In this document: positions 52,490 through 61,223 of the stretch, piece by piece
Position numbering within the stretch: the stretch's first letter is position 1
How the letters are laid out: each line of letters begins with the position of its first letter
NCBI RefSeq assembly: GCF_019711615.1
Contig: NZ_JAIGNS010000001.1
Coordinates: 248,001 to 312,000, forward strand
Reading direction: 5' to 3'
Length of the DNA: 64,000 nucleotides
From: Qipengyuania intermedia
Lineage (GTDB): Bacteria > Pseudomonadota > Alphaproteobacteria > Sphingomonadales > Sphingomonadaceae
The notes under the pieces: generated by a model
Seen by the model: the letters and a program-made list of their open reading frames with translations, nothing else
What the model was told of the DNA's origin: nothing
The model's database searches: none
Translations under genes and position numbers: made by a program

Positions 52490-53274
52490 CACAAGCAACC
52501 GCCGCACGGGTCGACGCTCGTCCTCCCAGCCGCATCCTGGCGCTGGCCGAACCCGGCCGGGCCATGGGCGAACTGGCCAGCTTTTATGCCCTGCGTCCCT
52601 TCATGAGCCTGCTCCCGCGCGGCGACGGGCATGGCGTACTGGTACTGCCCGGCTTCATGGCGTCGGACTATTCCACCGCACCGCTGCGCCGCTTGCTGTG
52701 CGACCTTGGATATGATTGTTCCGGCTGGAACCTCGGGCGCAATATCAAGGTGGACCAGGCCCGCATCGAGGCGATGCTGGGCTGTGTGGACGAAGTCTAC
52801 GAGCGTACCGGCCGCCCGATCAGCATCGTCGGATGGAGCCTTGGCGGCGTCTTCGCGCGCGAACTGGCCAAGCTGGCGCCGGAAAAGGTCCGCCAGGTCA
52901 TCAGCCTCGGCAGCCCGATCTCCGACGATCGCAACCATACCAATGCCCGCCGCCTGTTCGAATACCTTAACGGCAAGGAGCCGGAGGTCATGAAGGGCGA
53001 CAACTTCCAGAAGCTTGCCGAAGCGCCGCCGGTGCCGACCACGTCCATCCTTACGCGGACCGACGGAGTGGTGCACTGGCGCGGCTCGGTGCAGGAAGGC
53101 GACCGCGAGGACTGCGAGAACATCGAAGTGCTCGCCAGCCATTGCGGTCTCGGTGTCAATCCGGCCGCCATCTACGCGATCGCCGACCGCCTTGCCCAAG
53201 AGGAAGGCGGGTGGAAGCCGTTCAATGCCCCCCTTTGGGCACGGATCGTCTTCCCCCAGCGCTCACTACACTGA
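52486..53274 (+). CDS. Alpha/beta hydrolase (lipase/esterase-like)
   Basis: A 262-residue protein starting with GTG inside the WS/DGAT stop, with AGGA upstream. GVLVLPGFMASDYSTAPLRRLL is the lipase-like entry and IVGWSLGGVFARELAK carries the nucleophile Ser (about 118). CGLGVNPAAIYAIADRLAQ follows near the end with a possible catalytic His just before it. Coupling to an acyltransferase suggests turnover or remodelling of neutral lipids (inference). Confidence 0.88.
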   Translation: MTQATAARVDARPPSRILALAEPGRAMGELASFYALRPFMSLLPRGDGHGVLVLPGFMASDYSTAPLRRLLCDLGYDCSGWNLGRNIKVDQARIEAMLGCVDEVYERTGRPISIVGWSLGGVFARELAKLAPEKVRQVISLGSPISDDRNHTNARRLFEYLNGKEPEVMKGDNFQKLAEAPPVPTTSILTRTDGVVHWRGSVQEGDREDCENIEVLASHCGLGVNPAAIYAIADRLAQEEGGWKPFNAPLWARIVFPQRSLH

Positions 53275-53289
53275 GGCCGATAGCGGCCT
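53274..53289. terminator. Small hairpin between convergent genes
   Basis: AGGCCG and CGGCCT form a 6-bp stem with an ATAG loop, spanning the stop codons of the esterase gene and the convergent TonB-receptor gene. There is no T run, so it is at best a weak shared end signal. Confidence 0.35.
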
Positions 53290-56032
53290 AGAAGGCCTTG
53301 CGGATATCGATGCCGAGATAGCGTCCGACCGGATCGATCCGTTCGGGCGCGAAGGCATCCGGAACCTCTCCGTTTTCGTCCAGCACCTCGCGCTGCGCGT
53401 CGAACACGTTGTCGACCACGAATGCCAGGCGCAAGCCCTTCATCCAGCCCTCGTCCTTCTCGAAGATCTCATCGAGATTGGCGAAAAATCGCAGGTCGAA
53501 CGTGGCGAGGTCACCGAAGAAGAGGTCGCTCGATCCCGGCGTGTCACCGCCCAGCAGCGTCGCCTCGCCCGTATAGCGTCCGGAAAGGCGCAATCCGTAG
53601 CCCTGCCAGAAAAGACCGGCCTCAAGGCGCGAGGTGTGCTCGGAGATCGCACCTCCCTGCAACACATCGCCCGATAGTTGATCGAATAGAGGGCCGCCCT
53701 GTGCCAGCAAGACTTCGTTTTCGAGCTCGATATTGTGATTGAGACTAAGGAAGTATCGCGGCCGGGTATCGTTGGAATCGCCGCCGAACATGCGGCCGAA
53801 ACCACCCCCGCCGCGGCGCTCTCCGGATTGCTGGCCTTCACCGCCAGAAGAGGCCGAGCACATGCGTTCGCGCATGGCCTTCACCTTCTCGGGATCGATC
53901 TCACCGTTTTCGCCCCTAAGGCGGGCAAGAACCTGTTCGGGCAGGCCATCGAGCTGCGGCGGCTCAGCGCAGATGGCCGTCCGCATGGCGGCGAACTCCT
54001 CGCTGCGCCGCTCGGCATTCTCGCCGCAGAACCGCGCGCGGGCGGCCGCGACCTTTTCGGGATCGGGGTTGCCGTTTTCGTCGAGCAGGCGTGAACGAAA
54101 CATCTCCGGCACGCCGGACAAATCCGGCATTTCGCCTTCGGGCGTTTTGCAGAAAGTCTCGCGCATCGCTTCCATCCGCGCGGGATCGAAGCCGCCTCCC
54201 CCCGGACCGCCACGCCCGGCCGCAGCCGGCGGTCCACCGCGACCGCGTTCGCCCCGCTCGGGCCTTTCCGGCGCCTTGCCGATCTGGCCGCGGGCATTGA
54301 GACCGAAGGACAAGATCCTGCCGCGGGTCTCGTAAAGGGTCAGAGGACGACGATCGATAGCCAGCAGGTCACCGGTGAAATCGCGCGTGACGCGATCTGG
54401 AAAGGCTTCCTCGAAGGCCGCGCTGAAGCCGGGAGTTGCAGTTACATCGCGCGAGCGATTGATCCCGTAATCCGCCTGGATGCGCGCATTCTCCCAGAAC
54501 GGCAGCTGCCAGTTCCCGCTGAACTTCCAGTCGGCCTGCGTTTCTTCGGCGAGGTCGGGATTGCCGCCGGTGATCAGCGTCGCCAGAACGGTCTCACCGT
54601 TCGCGTAATCGAATACGGGCACATTGAATTCATCGATGCGCGGGTTGCCGAGGCTCGCAAGGCCGGGCGCGACCTCGCGCCAGATACGCGTAGCGCTGAA
54701 GCCGAGCGTGTCCGTCGGGCTCCAGTTGATGCCCGCGCTCCAGTTCGCGAGGGTTCCGAAGTCCGAGAGATCGTCGAAGCCGGAGCTGAGGTTCAGACTG
54801 ACCCCGCCAATCGCACCCCAGTGTCCGCCCCGCTCCGAAATCGGGATGGAAACGTTCGTCCCCCCGTTGAACCGCCGCCGCGTAAGCTCGGTCTCCAAAT
54901 CGGTCCTTGTGTCGTCGCTCGCGAGGCGAACCCAGTCCAGCCCGTAGTCGACCGTCACGCTGACATCGCCTGCCGGCAGCCTGATCGGATAGCTGGTCAG
55001 AGTCAGCGCATTATCCAGCCGCCAGGTCCGATTCTTGGCGATACCGAAACCGCTGCCGTCGAAAGCGTCGATCTCGGTGCGCGTGTCCGTGAAGACCGAG
55101 TTGTTCGTGAAGACCGCATTCCAGTCCCCCAGCGGTCGGGAAACAGTCGCGCCCACCGACACGGTATCGATATCGCTCCGCCGTTCAAGCGGCACGAGGC
55201 CGTCATTCGACAACCCCGACAGGCTGCGGCTTTCCGAGTGATTGACCGTACCGTTCAGGCTCAGCGACAAGCCGGTTTCCTGGAAAGCGCGAGCGTAGTT
55301 GATCGTACCCTCGGCGCTCATCGTGTCCGGACGCAGGCTGCGGAACGCAGCTTCGCCCGGTTCGCCGTTCGCGACGGTCAGGCCCCGCTCGGCCTCGGTG
55401 AGCAGGCTGGAATCCTCGATGTCGAGGTTGATGTTGAAACGTCCCTTCTCGCCGATACGCAGGAAAGTCAGCTCCTGTTCGTTGCGCGTGAAGCCTCCGC
55501 CCTCCGGGCCTTCGTACTCGACTTCGGCCGTGACGCTGCGGAAATCGGGCTTGAGCAGGATATTGACGACGCGCTGGTCGGGAGAGAAGCCGAACCGCTG
55601 GGCGGTTTCTTCCGGGAAGACCTCGACCTTGCGGATCGCCTCGGGCGGATAGCTGCGGAATTCGCGCCAGCTCGACACCCGGATACCGTTGATGAGGAAC
55701 ACGGGTCGCCCACCACCGCGGCCCCCGCGCGCACCGCTGCCGGTCGCAGGTTCGATGGCAGCGATGACATCGGCGATGGAACTCGCGCCGAAGGAGGCGA
55801 TATCCGCCTCGTCGAATTCGGCGATCGGTTTTTCCTCGACGAAAAGCTGCCCCCGGATGCGGGTCCCTTCGACGACGATCGTGTTGTTCGGGGCAGGCGG
55901 CACATTCGCCTCGATCTCTTCGGGATCGGGCAGCGATTGCGGTTCCTGTTCGTTTGCTGCAGCGATTACCGGCATACCGGCCAGCACAAGCGCAAGCACA
56001 CTTGCGGATTGGCGGGAACGTAAATTTTTCAA
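53288..56032 (-). CDS. TonB-dependent receptor with Cys-rich repeat insert
   Basis: A 914-residue outer-membrane protein: signal peptide (ends AANEQ region), plug domain with NTIVVEGTRIRGQLF and SSIADVIAAIEP, a Gly/Arg-rich loop, then a beta barrel ending at a C-terminal Phe (IDIRKAF). Between barrel strands, residues about 590-750 form an insert of low-complexity Gly/Arg/Glu with repeated 'DPxKVxAxRxxxC' units containing four Cys. TonB receptors import ligands; the ligand and insert function are unknown. It is divergent from infA. Confidence 0.88.
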   Translation of the reverse strand: MKNLRSRQSASVLALVLAGMPVIAAANEQEPQSLPDPEEIEANVPPAPNNTIVVEGTRIRGQLFVEEKPIAEFDEADIASFGASSIADVIAAIEPATGSGARGGRGGGRPVFLINGIRVSSWREFRSYPPEAIRKVEVFPEETAQRFGFSPDQRVVNILLKPDFRSVTAEVEYEGPEGGGFTRNEQELTFLRIGEKGRFNINLDIEDSSLLTEAERGLTVANGEPGEAAFRSLRPDTMSAEGTINYARAFQETGLSLSLNGTVNHSESRSLSGLSNDGLVPLERRSDIDTVSVGATVSRPLGDWNAVFTNNSVFTDTRTEIDAFDGSGFGIAKNRTWRLDNALTLTSYPIRLPAGDVSVTVDYGLDWVRLASDDTRTDLETELTRRRFNGGTNVSIPISERGGHWGAIGGVSLNLSSGFDDLSDFGTLANWSAGINWSPTDTLGFSATRIWREVAPGLASLGNPRIDEFNVPVFDYANGETVLATLITGGNPDLAEETQADWKFSGNWQLPFWENARIQADYGINRSRDVTATPGFSAAFEEAFPDRVTRDFTGDLLAIDRRPLTLYETRGRILSFGLNARGQIGKAPERPERGERGRGGPPAAAGRGGPGGGGFDPARMEAMRETFCKTPEGEMPDLSGVPEMFRSRLLDENGNPDPEKVAAARARFCGENAERRSEEFAAMRTAICAEPPQLDGLPEQVLARLRGENGEIDPEKVKAMRERMCSASSGGEGQQSGERRGGGGFGRMFGGDSNDTRPRYFLSLNHNIELENEVLLAQGGPLFDQLSGDVLQGGAISEHTSRLEAGLFWQGYGLRLSGRYTGEATLLGGDTPGSSDLFFGDLATFDLRFFANLDEIFEKDEGWMKGLRLAFVVDNVFDAQREVLDENGEVPDAFAPERIDPVGRYLGIDIRKAF

Positions 56033-56234
56033 AGACTAATCCTGTCTGGTCTTTCCGCCCAAGGCCCTCTTCGGCCATAGGGCGCTCGCAATGTCGATCA
56101 AACAGCCACTGTGTATCGGTTTGTCGCGTGACTAGGTTTCGAACGCTTAATGCCTAAAGCTTCCCTTTTATCCCGCCTGCCGCTATGGGCGCGCGACACA
56201 AACCGACGAACTGCATTTTTGACTAAGGATACGA

Positions 56235-56480
56235 ATGGCCAAGGAAGAACTTCTCGAAATGCGCGGGCGCGTTGTGGAGCTGCTGCCCAATGCCATGTTC
56301 CGCGTCGAGCTCGAGAACGGCCATGAGGTGCTCGGCCACACGGCAGGCAAGATGCGCAAGAACCGCATTCGCGTGCTGGTGGGCGACGAGGTGCTGTGCG
56401 AACTGACGCCTTACGACCTGACCAAGGCGCGCATCACCTACCGCTTCATGCCCGGACGCGGCGGCCCCGGCCCCCAATAA
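56235..56480 (+). CDS. infA: Translation initiation factor IF-1
   Basis: An 81-residue IF-1 OB fold: [47 protein letters not shown]-region is invariant-like, ending [12 protein letters not shown], a short Gly/Pro tail of alphaproteobacterial type. It binds the 30S A site during initiation. AAGGA lies 5-9 bases before ATG. It opens a plus-strand operon with maf, an RNase E/G-like gene and yacG. Confidence 0.97.
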   Translation: MAKEELLEMRGRVVELLPNAMFRVELENGHEVLGHTAGKMRKNRIRVLVGDEVLCELTPYDLTKARITYRFMPGRGGPGPQ

Positions 56481-56486
56481 GCCGTC

Positions 56487-57062
56487 GTGGGCAAGCCCAC
56501 TCTCATATTAGCATCCGCCAGCCCGCGCCGCCGCGAATTGATCGCGCGGCTTGGCCTGACGCCGGATGCCATCGCTCCTGCCGATATCGACGAAACGCCC
56601 GCCAAGGGCGAGCTGCCACGTGACTATGCCAAGCGCATGGCGCGCGAAAAAGCCGAAGCTGCCGCTTCGGATGAAGGTTTCGTCTTGGCAGGCGACACGG
56701 TTGTCGCTGCCGGCCGGCGTATCCTGCCCAAAGCCGAAGACGAGGTAACGGCGCGGGACTGCCTCGCGCTGCTATCGGGCCGTCGCCACCGCGTGCTGTC
56801 GGCCATCGCCCTGCGCGCACCCGATGGCACCCTGCGCGAACGGCTCAGCGAAACGATCGTGATGTTCAAGCGCCTCTCCGCAGAAGAGATCGACGCCTAT
56901 ATCGCCAGCGGCGAATGGGACGGCAAGGCAGGAGGGTATGCCATCCAGGGTCTTGCCGAAGGTTTGATCTCGCGCATCCAGGGCAGTCATTCTGCCGTAG
57001 TCGGACTGCCGCTTTACGAGACACGGGCGCTGCTGAAGGCGGCGGGCTTCGCAATTGCCTGA
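56487..57062 (+). CDS. maf: Maf family nucleoside-triphosphate pyrophosphatase
   Basis: A 191-residue Maf protein starting with GTG (VGKPTLILASASPRRREL). The ASxSPRR nucleotide-binding motif, DETPAKGELPRDYAKRMAREKA, LAGDTVV and the C-terminal GGYAIQGLAEGLISRIQGSHSAVVGLPLYE-region are diagnostic. It hydrolyses dTTP/UTP or modified nucleotides to prevent misincorporation. It follows infA by 6 bases and overlaps the next gene by 8. Confidence 0.95.
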   Translation: MGKPTLILASASPRRRELIARLGLTPDAIAPADIDETPAKGELPRDYAKRMAREKAEAAASDEGFVLAGDTVVAAGRRILPKAEDEVTARDCLALLSGRRHRVLSAIALRAPDGTLRERLSETIVMFKRLSAEEIDAYIASGEWDGKAGGYAIQGLAEGLISRIQGSHSAVVGLPLYETRALLKAAGFAIA

Positions 57063-58005
57063 CTGGCTGGTCGAGGAAGGGATCGGCGAGACACGCGCGA
57101 TCCTGCTCGACGGCGACAAGGTACTGGCGGCGAAATGCCGCTGGCCTGGCGAACTTCATGCAGGCCAGCGTGTCTCGGCCAAGCTGATAACCAAGCGCGG
57201 GACGCGTGGCACAGGACTGCTCGAGGACGGGCGAGAGGTGCTTCTCGACAAGTTGCCGCGCAAAGCAAGCGAGGGATCGACGATAGCTTGCGTCATCACC
57301 CGCGCCGCGATGACAGAGCGCGGCCGCTACAAACTTCCCGCAGCGCGTCCGGCCGGAGCGATGCAAAACGCAGGGCATGACGTATTCTCCAGCGCCACGG
57401 TGGTTCACCGCTTTCCCGCAGGAAGCTGGGAGGCGATTTGGGAAGAGGCATCGAACGATCAGATCGATTTCGATGGAGGCTCTCTGTTGCTCTGCGTCAC
57501 TCCGGCCATGACACTGATCGACATCGACGGCGATTTGCCTGCTCGCGCACTCGCCCTGAGAGCGATACCGGCGATCGCCGCCGCCTTGAGGCAGTTCGAT
57601 ATTGGCGGCTCCATCGGGATCGACTTTCCGACCCTGGAAGCCAAAGCGGACCGCAAGGCCGTCGATGCCGCCCTAGATGATGCGCTGGACGACTGGCCGC
57701 ACGAAAGGACCGCCATGAACGGCTTCGGCTTCGTCCAGCTGGTCGCGCGGCTCGAGGGGCCATCGCTCCTGCACCGTTTTGCCACCTCGCGCACGGGGAT
57801 GGCCGCGCGCATGGCGATCCGCCGGGCCGAGCGCGTCGAAGGCCCTGGCGTCACCCTAATAACGGTACACCCTGCTCTCAAAGCGAAGCTCAAGCCTGAA
57901 TGGATTGCAGAGCTGGAGGGCCGGACTGGTCGCCCGGTGAGGATAGTGACCGACCCGGGCCTTGCCATCGAGAGTGCCGCTGCCCAAATCGTGCCCCATG
58001 ACTAG
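57055..58005 (+). CDS. RNase E/G-like protein
   Basis: A 316-residue protein starting at TTG 57055 (LPDWLVEEGIGETRAILLDGD) within the maf end. It resembles a shortened RNase E/G core: an S1-like beginning with 'GEGIGETRA', then VHRFPAGSWEAIWEE, LTLIDIDGDLPARALALRAIPAIAAALRQFDIGGSIGIDF-type catalytic region (metal Asp residues in IDID) and RxRKTV-equivalent DFPTLEAKADRKAV. It lacks the zinc-link and C-terminal scaffold of RNase E. The maf-RNase-yacG order is common in sphingomonads. Activity is inferred. Confidence 0.82.
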   Translation: MPDWLVEEGIGETRAILLDGDKVLAAKCRWPGELHAGQRVSAKLITKRGTRGTGLLEDGREVLLDKLPRKASEGSTIACVITRAAMTERGRYKLPAARPAGAMQNAGHDVFSSATVVHRFPAGSWEAIWEEASNDQIDFDGGSLLLCVTPAMTLIDIDGDLPARALALRAIPAIAAALRQFDIGGSIGIDFPTLEAKADRKAVDAALDDALDDWPHERTAMNGFGFVQLVARLEGPSLLHRFATSRTGMAARMAIRRAERVEGPGVTLITVHPALKAKLKPEWIAELEGRTGRPVRIVTDPGLAIESAAAQIVPHD

Positions 58006-58186
58006 CAAGAACCGTCCCTGCCCGATCTGCAAGAAGCCGCGCTCGCAGGAACACGCGCCTTTCTGTTCCTCGCGCTGCCGCGACCGCGACCTGTCGAAAT
58101 GGTTTGGCGACGGGTATGCCGTGCCCGGCCGCCCTGCATTGCCGGAAGAAATCGCTGCAGAAGTGGTCGGCGGCAAGGAAGAGTGA
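57998..58186 (+). CDS. yacG: DNA gyrase inhibitor YacG
   Basis: A 62-residue zinc-ribbon: CPICKK (Cys 8, 11) and FCSSRCRDRDLSKWFGDGYAVPG (Cys 24, 28) bind zinc. In E. coli it binds GyrB and inhibits gyrase. It overlaps the RNase gene by 8 bases. The tRNA-Phe gene follows about 90 bases downstream. Confidence 0.93.
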   Translation: MTSKNRPCPICKKPRSQEHAPFCSSRCRDRDLSKWFGDGYAVPGRPALPEEIAAEVVGGKEE

Positions 58187-58243
58187 AATTCCCCCCTTGC
58201 CAAGGCGCGCCAGCTTCGCCATAGGCGCGCTCTCATTGCTCTC

Positions 58244-58261
58244 GAGGCTGGTTTAAGCCTC
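58244..58261 (+). terminator. Small hairpin between yacG and tRNA-Phe
   Basis: GAGGCT and AGCCTC form a 6-bp stem with a 6-base loop followed by CTTT. It may end the infA-maf-RNase-yacG transcript or fold in the tRNA precursor leader. Confidence 0.4.
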
Positions 58262-58278
58262 CTTTGACGAAGCAGTGT

Positions 58279-58353
58279 GCCCGGGTAGCTCAGTGGTAGA
58301 GCAGACGACTGAAAATCGTCGTGTCGGTGGTTCGACTCCGCCCCTGGGCACCA
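58279..58353 (+). tRNA. tRNA-Phe (anticodon GAA)
   Basis: A cloverleaf can be drawn: acceptor GCCCGGG with CCTGGGC (one G-T pair), D arm TAGCTCAGTGGTAGAGC, anticodon stem ACGAC/GTCGT with loop containing GAA, and T arm GGTGGTTCGACTCCGCC. The discriminator is A and CCA is encoded, 75 bases in all. The GAA anticodon reads UUC/UUU. Confidence 0.95.
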
Positions 58354-58358
58354 CCTTC

Positions 58359-59255
58359 TCACTCAGACAGACGATCTTCCACCGCTCCGGCAAGCTCGCC
58401 TAGCGCCGTCAGGTCGCGTGGCCTGCGCAGAGCGAAGACAGGCGCATCAGCTACGATCCGCGCCGCTATATGCGCTTGCCCGACCCAGCCATCCAGTACT
58501 TCGAGCATCTCCGGACGATAGACCGTTGCTGCAAGGACGGCTGTCGCCGCCCGGTGCCCTTCGAGGCGCTCGATCTCGAGCGTATTCCCCTCGGCCAGGA
58601 CGAAGATAGCCCGCAATGGTAGCGGCCCCGCTCCCCCATGATGGTCGGGTGCGCTCAAGTGGAACTTGTCGTCGCGAAAATGGTCGCGCTGGAGGATGTG
58701 ACTGTCCCAGCCGAAACGCTCGATCGCGTCTCGCCAAAGCTTTATCCTGGTACTGGCCGGATAGACGACCGGCCCCTTCGTATCGGCATCGACACGGCTG
58801 AGATCGTCCGAGACGAGCGCCCAGCCCTGCGAAAGCATGGCCGCCGCAGTCGTGCTCTTACCCATGCCCGTCTCGCCGCAGAAAATTATCGCCCCGCCGA
58901 TCTTTTCCACCACGCTGCCATGCCACATGGCCAGTCCGCGCTGGTATCCGAGGGCTCCCCATGCGCTGCCGAGGGTGAAGAGGCGCAATTCGCGCTCTTG
59001 GGCATGGGGACGAGGATGAATGCGGATCGTGTGTCCGCCCGTGATTTCCCATACCCCGATGCCATCGATCGCGAATCGGATCTTATCGCCATCGATGATT
59101 GTTCCGTCCGCCTCGCTGCACCCGGGCATGGCGGCGTCGGAGAGGATGATCCTCACGTCGCCACCCTCGCCCCCTGCAAAATCCTGCCATTCGGGCAGCG
59201 CCAAGTCTGACGCAACCGCGAGTCCGGAGTGGAAATAGTGTCGAGGCGCCGCCAT
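58359..59255 (-). CDS. HprK-like serine kinase domain protein (orphan)
   Basis: A 298-residue protein. After about 110 residues of unknown fold, MWHGSVVEKIGGAIIFCGETGMGKSTTAAAM carries the P-loop GETGMGKST (127-135), and WALVSDDLSRVD (145-156) the Asp pair typical of HPr kinase/phosphorylase-fold proteins. Relatives of this length occur in lasso-peptide and capsule loci as well as alone. No HPr, precursor peptide or phosphotransferase gene is adjacent; the gene ends 5 bases from tRNA-Phe. The substrate is unknown. Confidence 0.82.
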   Translation of the reverse strand: MAAPRHYFHSGLAVASDLALPEWQDFAGGEGGDVRIILSDAAMPGCSEADGTIIDGDKIRFAIDGIGVWEITGGHTIRIHPRPHAQERELRLFTLGSAWGALGYQRGLAMWHGSVVEKIGGAIIFCGETGMGKSTTAAAMLSQGWALVSDDLSRVDADTKGPVVYPASTRIKLWRDAIERFGWDSHILQRDHFRDDKFHLSAPDHHGGAGPLPLRAIFVLAEGNTLEIERLEGHRAATAVLAATVYRPEMLEVLDGWVGQAHIAARIVADAPVFALRRPRDLTALGELAGAVEDRLSE

Positions 59256-59361
59256 GGGTTGCCTTGCTGCCTCTCACAGAGCGAAGCCGCAAGCCTTCAG
59301 GCATCCAGCGCGGGGTATGATTGCGTCCCCCCTCCATTCGCGGTAAAGGCGCAGGCTCGAC

Positions 59362-59414
59362 GCCCCGGGGCAATCGGACACAGGCCGATCGCACTGCCGG
59401 GGCGGAAGTTTTTT
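59362..59414 (+). promoter_or_regulatory. Terminator-like leader structure ahead of purC
   Basis: GCCCCGG (59362-59368) pairs perfectly with CCGGGGC (59397-59403); an inner ATCGG/CCGAT stem sits in between, and TTTTTT follows at 59409-59414, 23 bases before the purC ATG. No upstream plus-strand mRNA gene needs a terminator here, so attenuation of purC is possible. Confidence 0.45.
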
Positions 59415-59436
59415 GAGCGCGAAGGAAAATCCGCCC

Positions 59437-60243
59437 ATGTCACGTCGCCGCCAGATCTACGAAGGCAAGGCCAAGATCCTCTACGAAGGCCCCGAACCGG
59501 GCACGATCATCCAGTATTTCAAGGATGACGCTACTGCCTTCAACGCGGAGAAAAAGGGCACGATCAACGGCAAGGGCGTGATCAACAATCGCATCAGCGA
59601 ATATGTCTTCACGCGCCTTTCGCACATCGGCATTCCTACGCACTTCATTCGCCGCCTCAACATGCGCGAACAGCTGGTCCGCCAGGTCGAGATCATTCCC
59701 CTCGAAGTGGTAGTGCGCAACGTGGCCGCCGGATCGCTATCCAAGCGCCTCGGCATCGAGGAAGGCGAGGTCCTGCCGCACACGCTGATCGAATATTGCT
59801 ACAAGGACGACGGCCTCGGCGACCCCAAGGTTTCCGAAGAGGAGATCGCCTGCTTCAACTGGTGCAGCCACGAAGAGATGCAGGACATGTCGAGCATGGC
59901 CATTCGCATCAACGACTTCCTGTCGGGCATGTTCGCGGCAATCGACATCCGCCTCGTCGATTTCAAGCTGGAGTTCGGGCGCATCTGGGACGGCGATTAC
60001 AGCCGCGTGATCCTGGCCGATGAAATCAGCCCCGACGGGTGCCGCCTGTGGGACATCAACACCGGTGAAAAGCTCGACAAGGACCGGTTCCGCCGCGATC
60101 TCGGCGGTGAAAGCGAAGCCTATCAGGAAGTGGCGCGCCGTCTCGGCCTGCTGCAGAACGAGGACAATGGTCCGGGCGAAGTGCTCGACATGAACGCCCA
60201 TCGCGGCCGTTTGCGCACCCCTGCCAAGCCGGCCAAGAAGTAA
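59437..60243 (+). CDS. purC: Phosphoribosylaminoimidazole-succinocarboxamide (SAICAR) synthase
   Basis: A 268-residue PurC starting [22 protein letters not shown], with AAGGA about 11 bases upstream. [37 protein letters not shown] and the DFKLEFGR...[15 protein letters not shown] region are diagnostic. It joins CAIR with aspartate in purine synthesis. A terminator-like hairpin lies in its leader. Confidence 0.97.
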   Translation: MSRRRQIYEGKAKILYEGPEPGTIIQYFKDDATAFNAEKKGTINGKGVINNRISEYVFTRLSHIGIPTHFIRRLNMREQLVRQVEIIPLEVVVRNVAAGSLSKRLGIEEGEVLPHTLIEYCYKDDGLGDPKVSEEEIACFNWCSHEEMQDMSSMAIRINDFLSGMFAAIDIRLVDFKLEFGRIWDGDYSRVILADEISPDGCRLWDINTGEKLDKDRFRRDLGGESEAYQEVARRLGLLQNEDNGPGEVLDMNAHRGRLRTPAKPAKK

Positions 60244-60247
60244 GCGC

Positions 60248-61129
60248 TCAGACCACGTAGCTCAGTGTCATGCCGCTCGGCCCGATTGCGTAGGCGCAGT
60301 CGGGCATGTGGTCGCCATCGACCTGGACCGGCGTTACGCAGCGGTCGAATTCGATCCTGCGGCACGAACGGATCTCGGCAATGCCAAGCTTCGCCACCGG
60401 CAAGCGCAGCATAACCGCGAGGCTGAGCGCGATCGTGCCCATGCGCGTCGAGCGCTTGAGCGTAATCAGCTCGACCGAATCTGCTGCCAGCGCCGCTTCC
60501 GGGCTGACCTTGAACGGGCCGGCGTAAAGCGCCGCGTGGCTGACGATGGCGGCTTCCGCTTCGTATTCGAACGGTTCTCCATTCGCCAATTCGCCGCGAA
60601 TGGTCATCGTGTCGCGCGGCCAGTCGCGCATCTGCTGCGCCAGCGCCACGACATAGGCATAGCGACCGATCCGCTGCTTCAGCTTGCCGTCGACGCGCGC
60701 CACGGCATGACTGTCCGGTCCGATGGACAGGCAGGAGACGATCGGCATCTCGCCAAGTCGATACAGGGGCGATTGCACCCATGTATCCCGGCCGCGCTCC
60801 CATGCAGCACGTAAGTCGGCAGCGAAGGCAGCAGGCTTGCGTGCATAGCCCAGTTCCCGCGCGACAAGATTGATGGTGCCCGAAGGCGCGACGCACAGCG
60901 ACGTCTCCCCTGCCCTTTCTCCCAAAGCCTGGACTGTATCGCGCAGAGTGCCGTCGCCGCCGTGGACGCAGATCAGCTCGGCAGATCCCGAAAGCTGCGC
61001 TCCCTCTGCGGTGGTCGGCATCGGCGTCACGACGAAGCCTTGCCCCTCCAGCTCGCCGATGAGCGCGTCGAGATGCGACTGGCTGAAACTGCCCGAAACG
61101 GGATTGTATACGAGATCGAGCGCAGCCAT
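60248..61129 (-). CDS. Diacylglycerol/lipid kinase family protein
   Basis: A 293-residue protein from MAALDLVYNPVSGSFSQSHL (NPxSG entry of the DAG-kinase catalytic domain), with the nucleotide loop VHGGDGTLRDTVQ (GGDGT) and PSGTINLVARELGY. The second half is the beta-rich lid domain (FKVSPEAALAADSVELITLK). It phosphorylates a lipid such as diacylglycerol or ceramide. A start 18 bases upstream is possible. It follows the terminator of the TonB receptor gene. Confidence 0.92.
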   Translation of the reverse strand: MAALDLVYNPVSGSFSQSHLDALIGELEGQGFVVTPMPTTAEGAQLSGSAELICVHGGDGTLRDTVQALGERAGETSLCVAPSGTINLVARELGYARKPAAFAADLRAAWERGRDTWVQSPLYRLGEMPIVSCLSIGPDSHAVARVDGKLKQRIGRYAYVVALAQQMRDWPRDTMTIRGELANGEPFEYEAEAAIVSHAALYAGPFKVSPEAALAADSVELITLKRSTRMGTIALSLAVMLRLPVAKLGIAEIRSCRRIEFDRCVTPVQVDGDHMPDCAYAIGPSGMTLSYVV

Positions 61130-61166
61130 CGGACCGCATTTAGGCATCTGCGCGATCCTGCGCCAC

Positions 61167-61199
61167 GAAAAAGGGCCGGAAGGTCATCCCTCCCGGCCC
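61167..61199 (-). terminator. Rho-independent terminator after the second TonB receptor gene
   Basis: On the minus strand GGGCCGGGAGG pairs with CCTTCCGGCCC (one G-T wobble), followed by TTTTT. It lies 25 bases after the receptor stop and separates it from the lipid-kinase gene. Confidence 0.85.
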
Positions 61200-61223
61200 C
61201 ATTTTGTTCGGCTTTCGCCCTGC

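Noticed and set aside
58204-58229. GGCGCGCC and GGCGCGC repeats before tRNA-Phe as a terminator
   Set aside because: The arms can pair, but there is no T run, and short GC repeats of this kind are frequent in this background.
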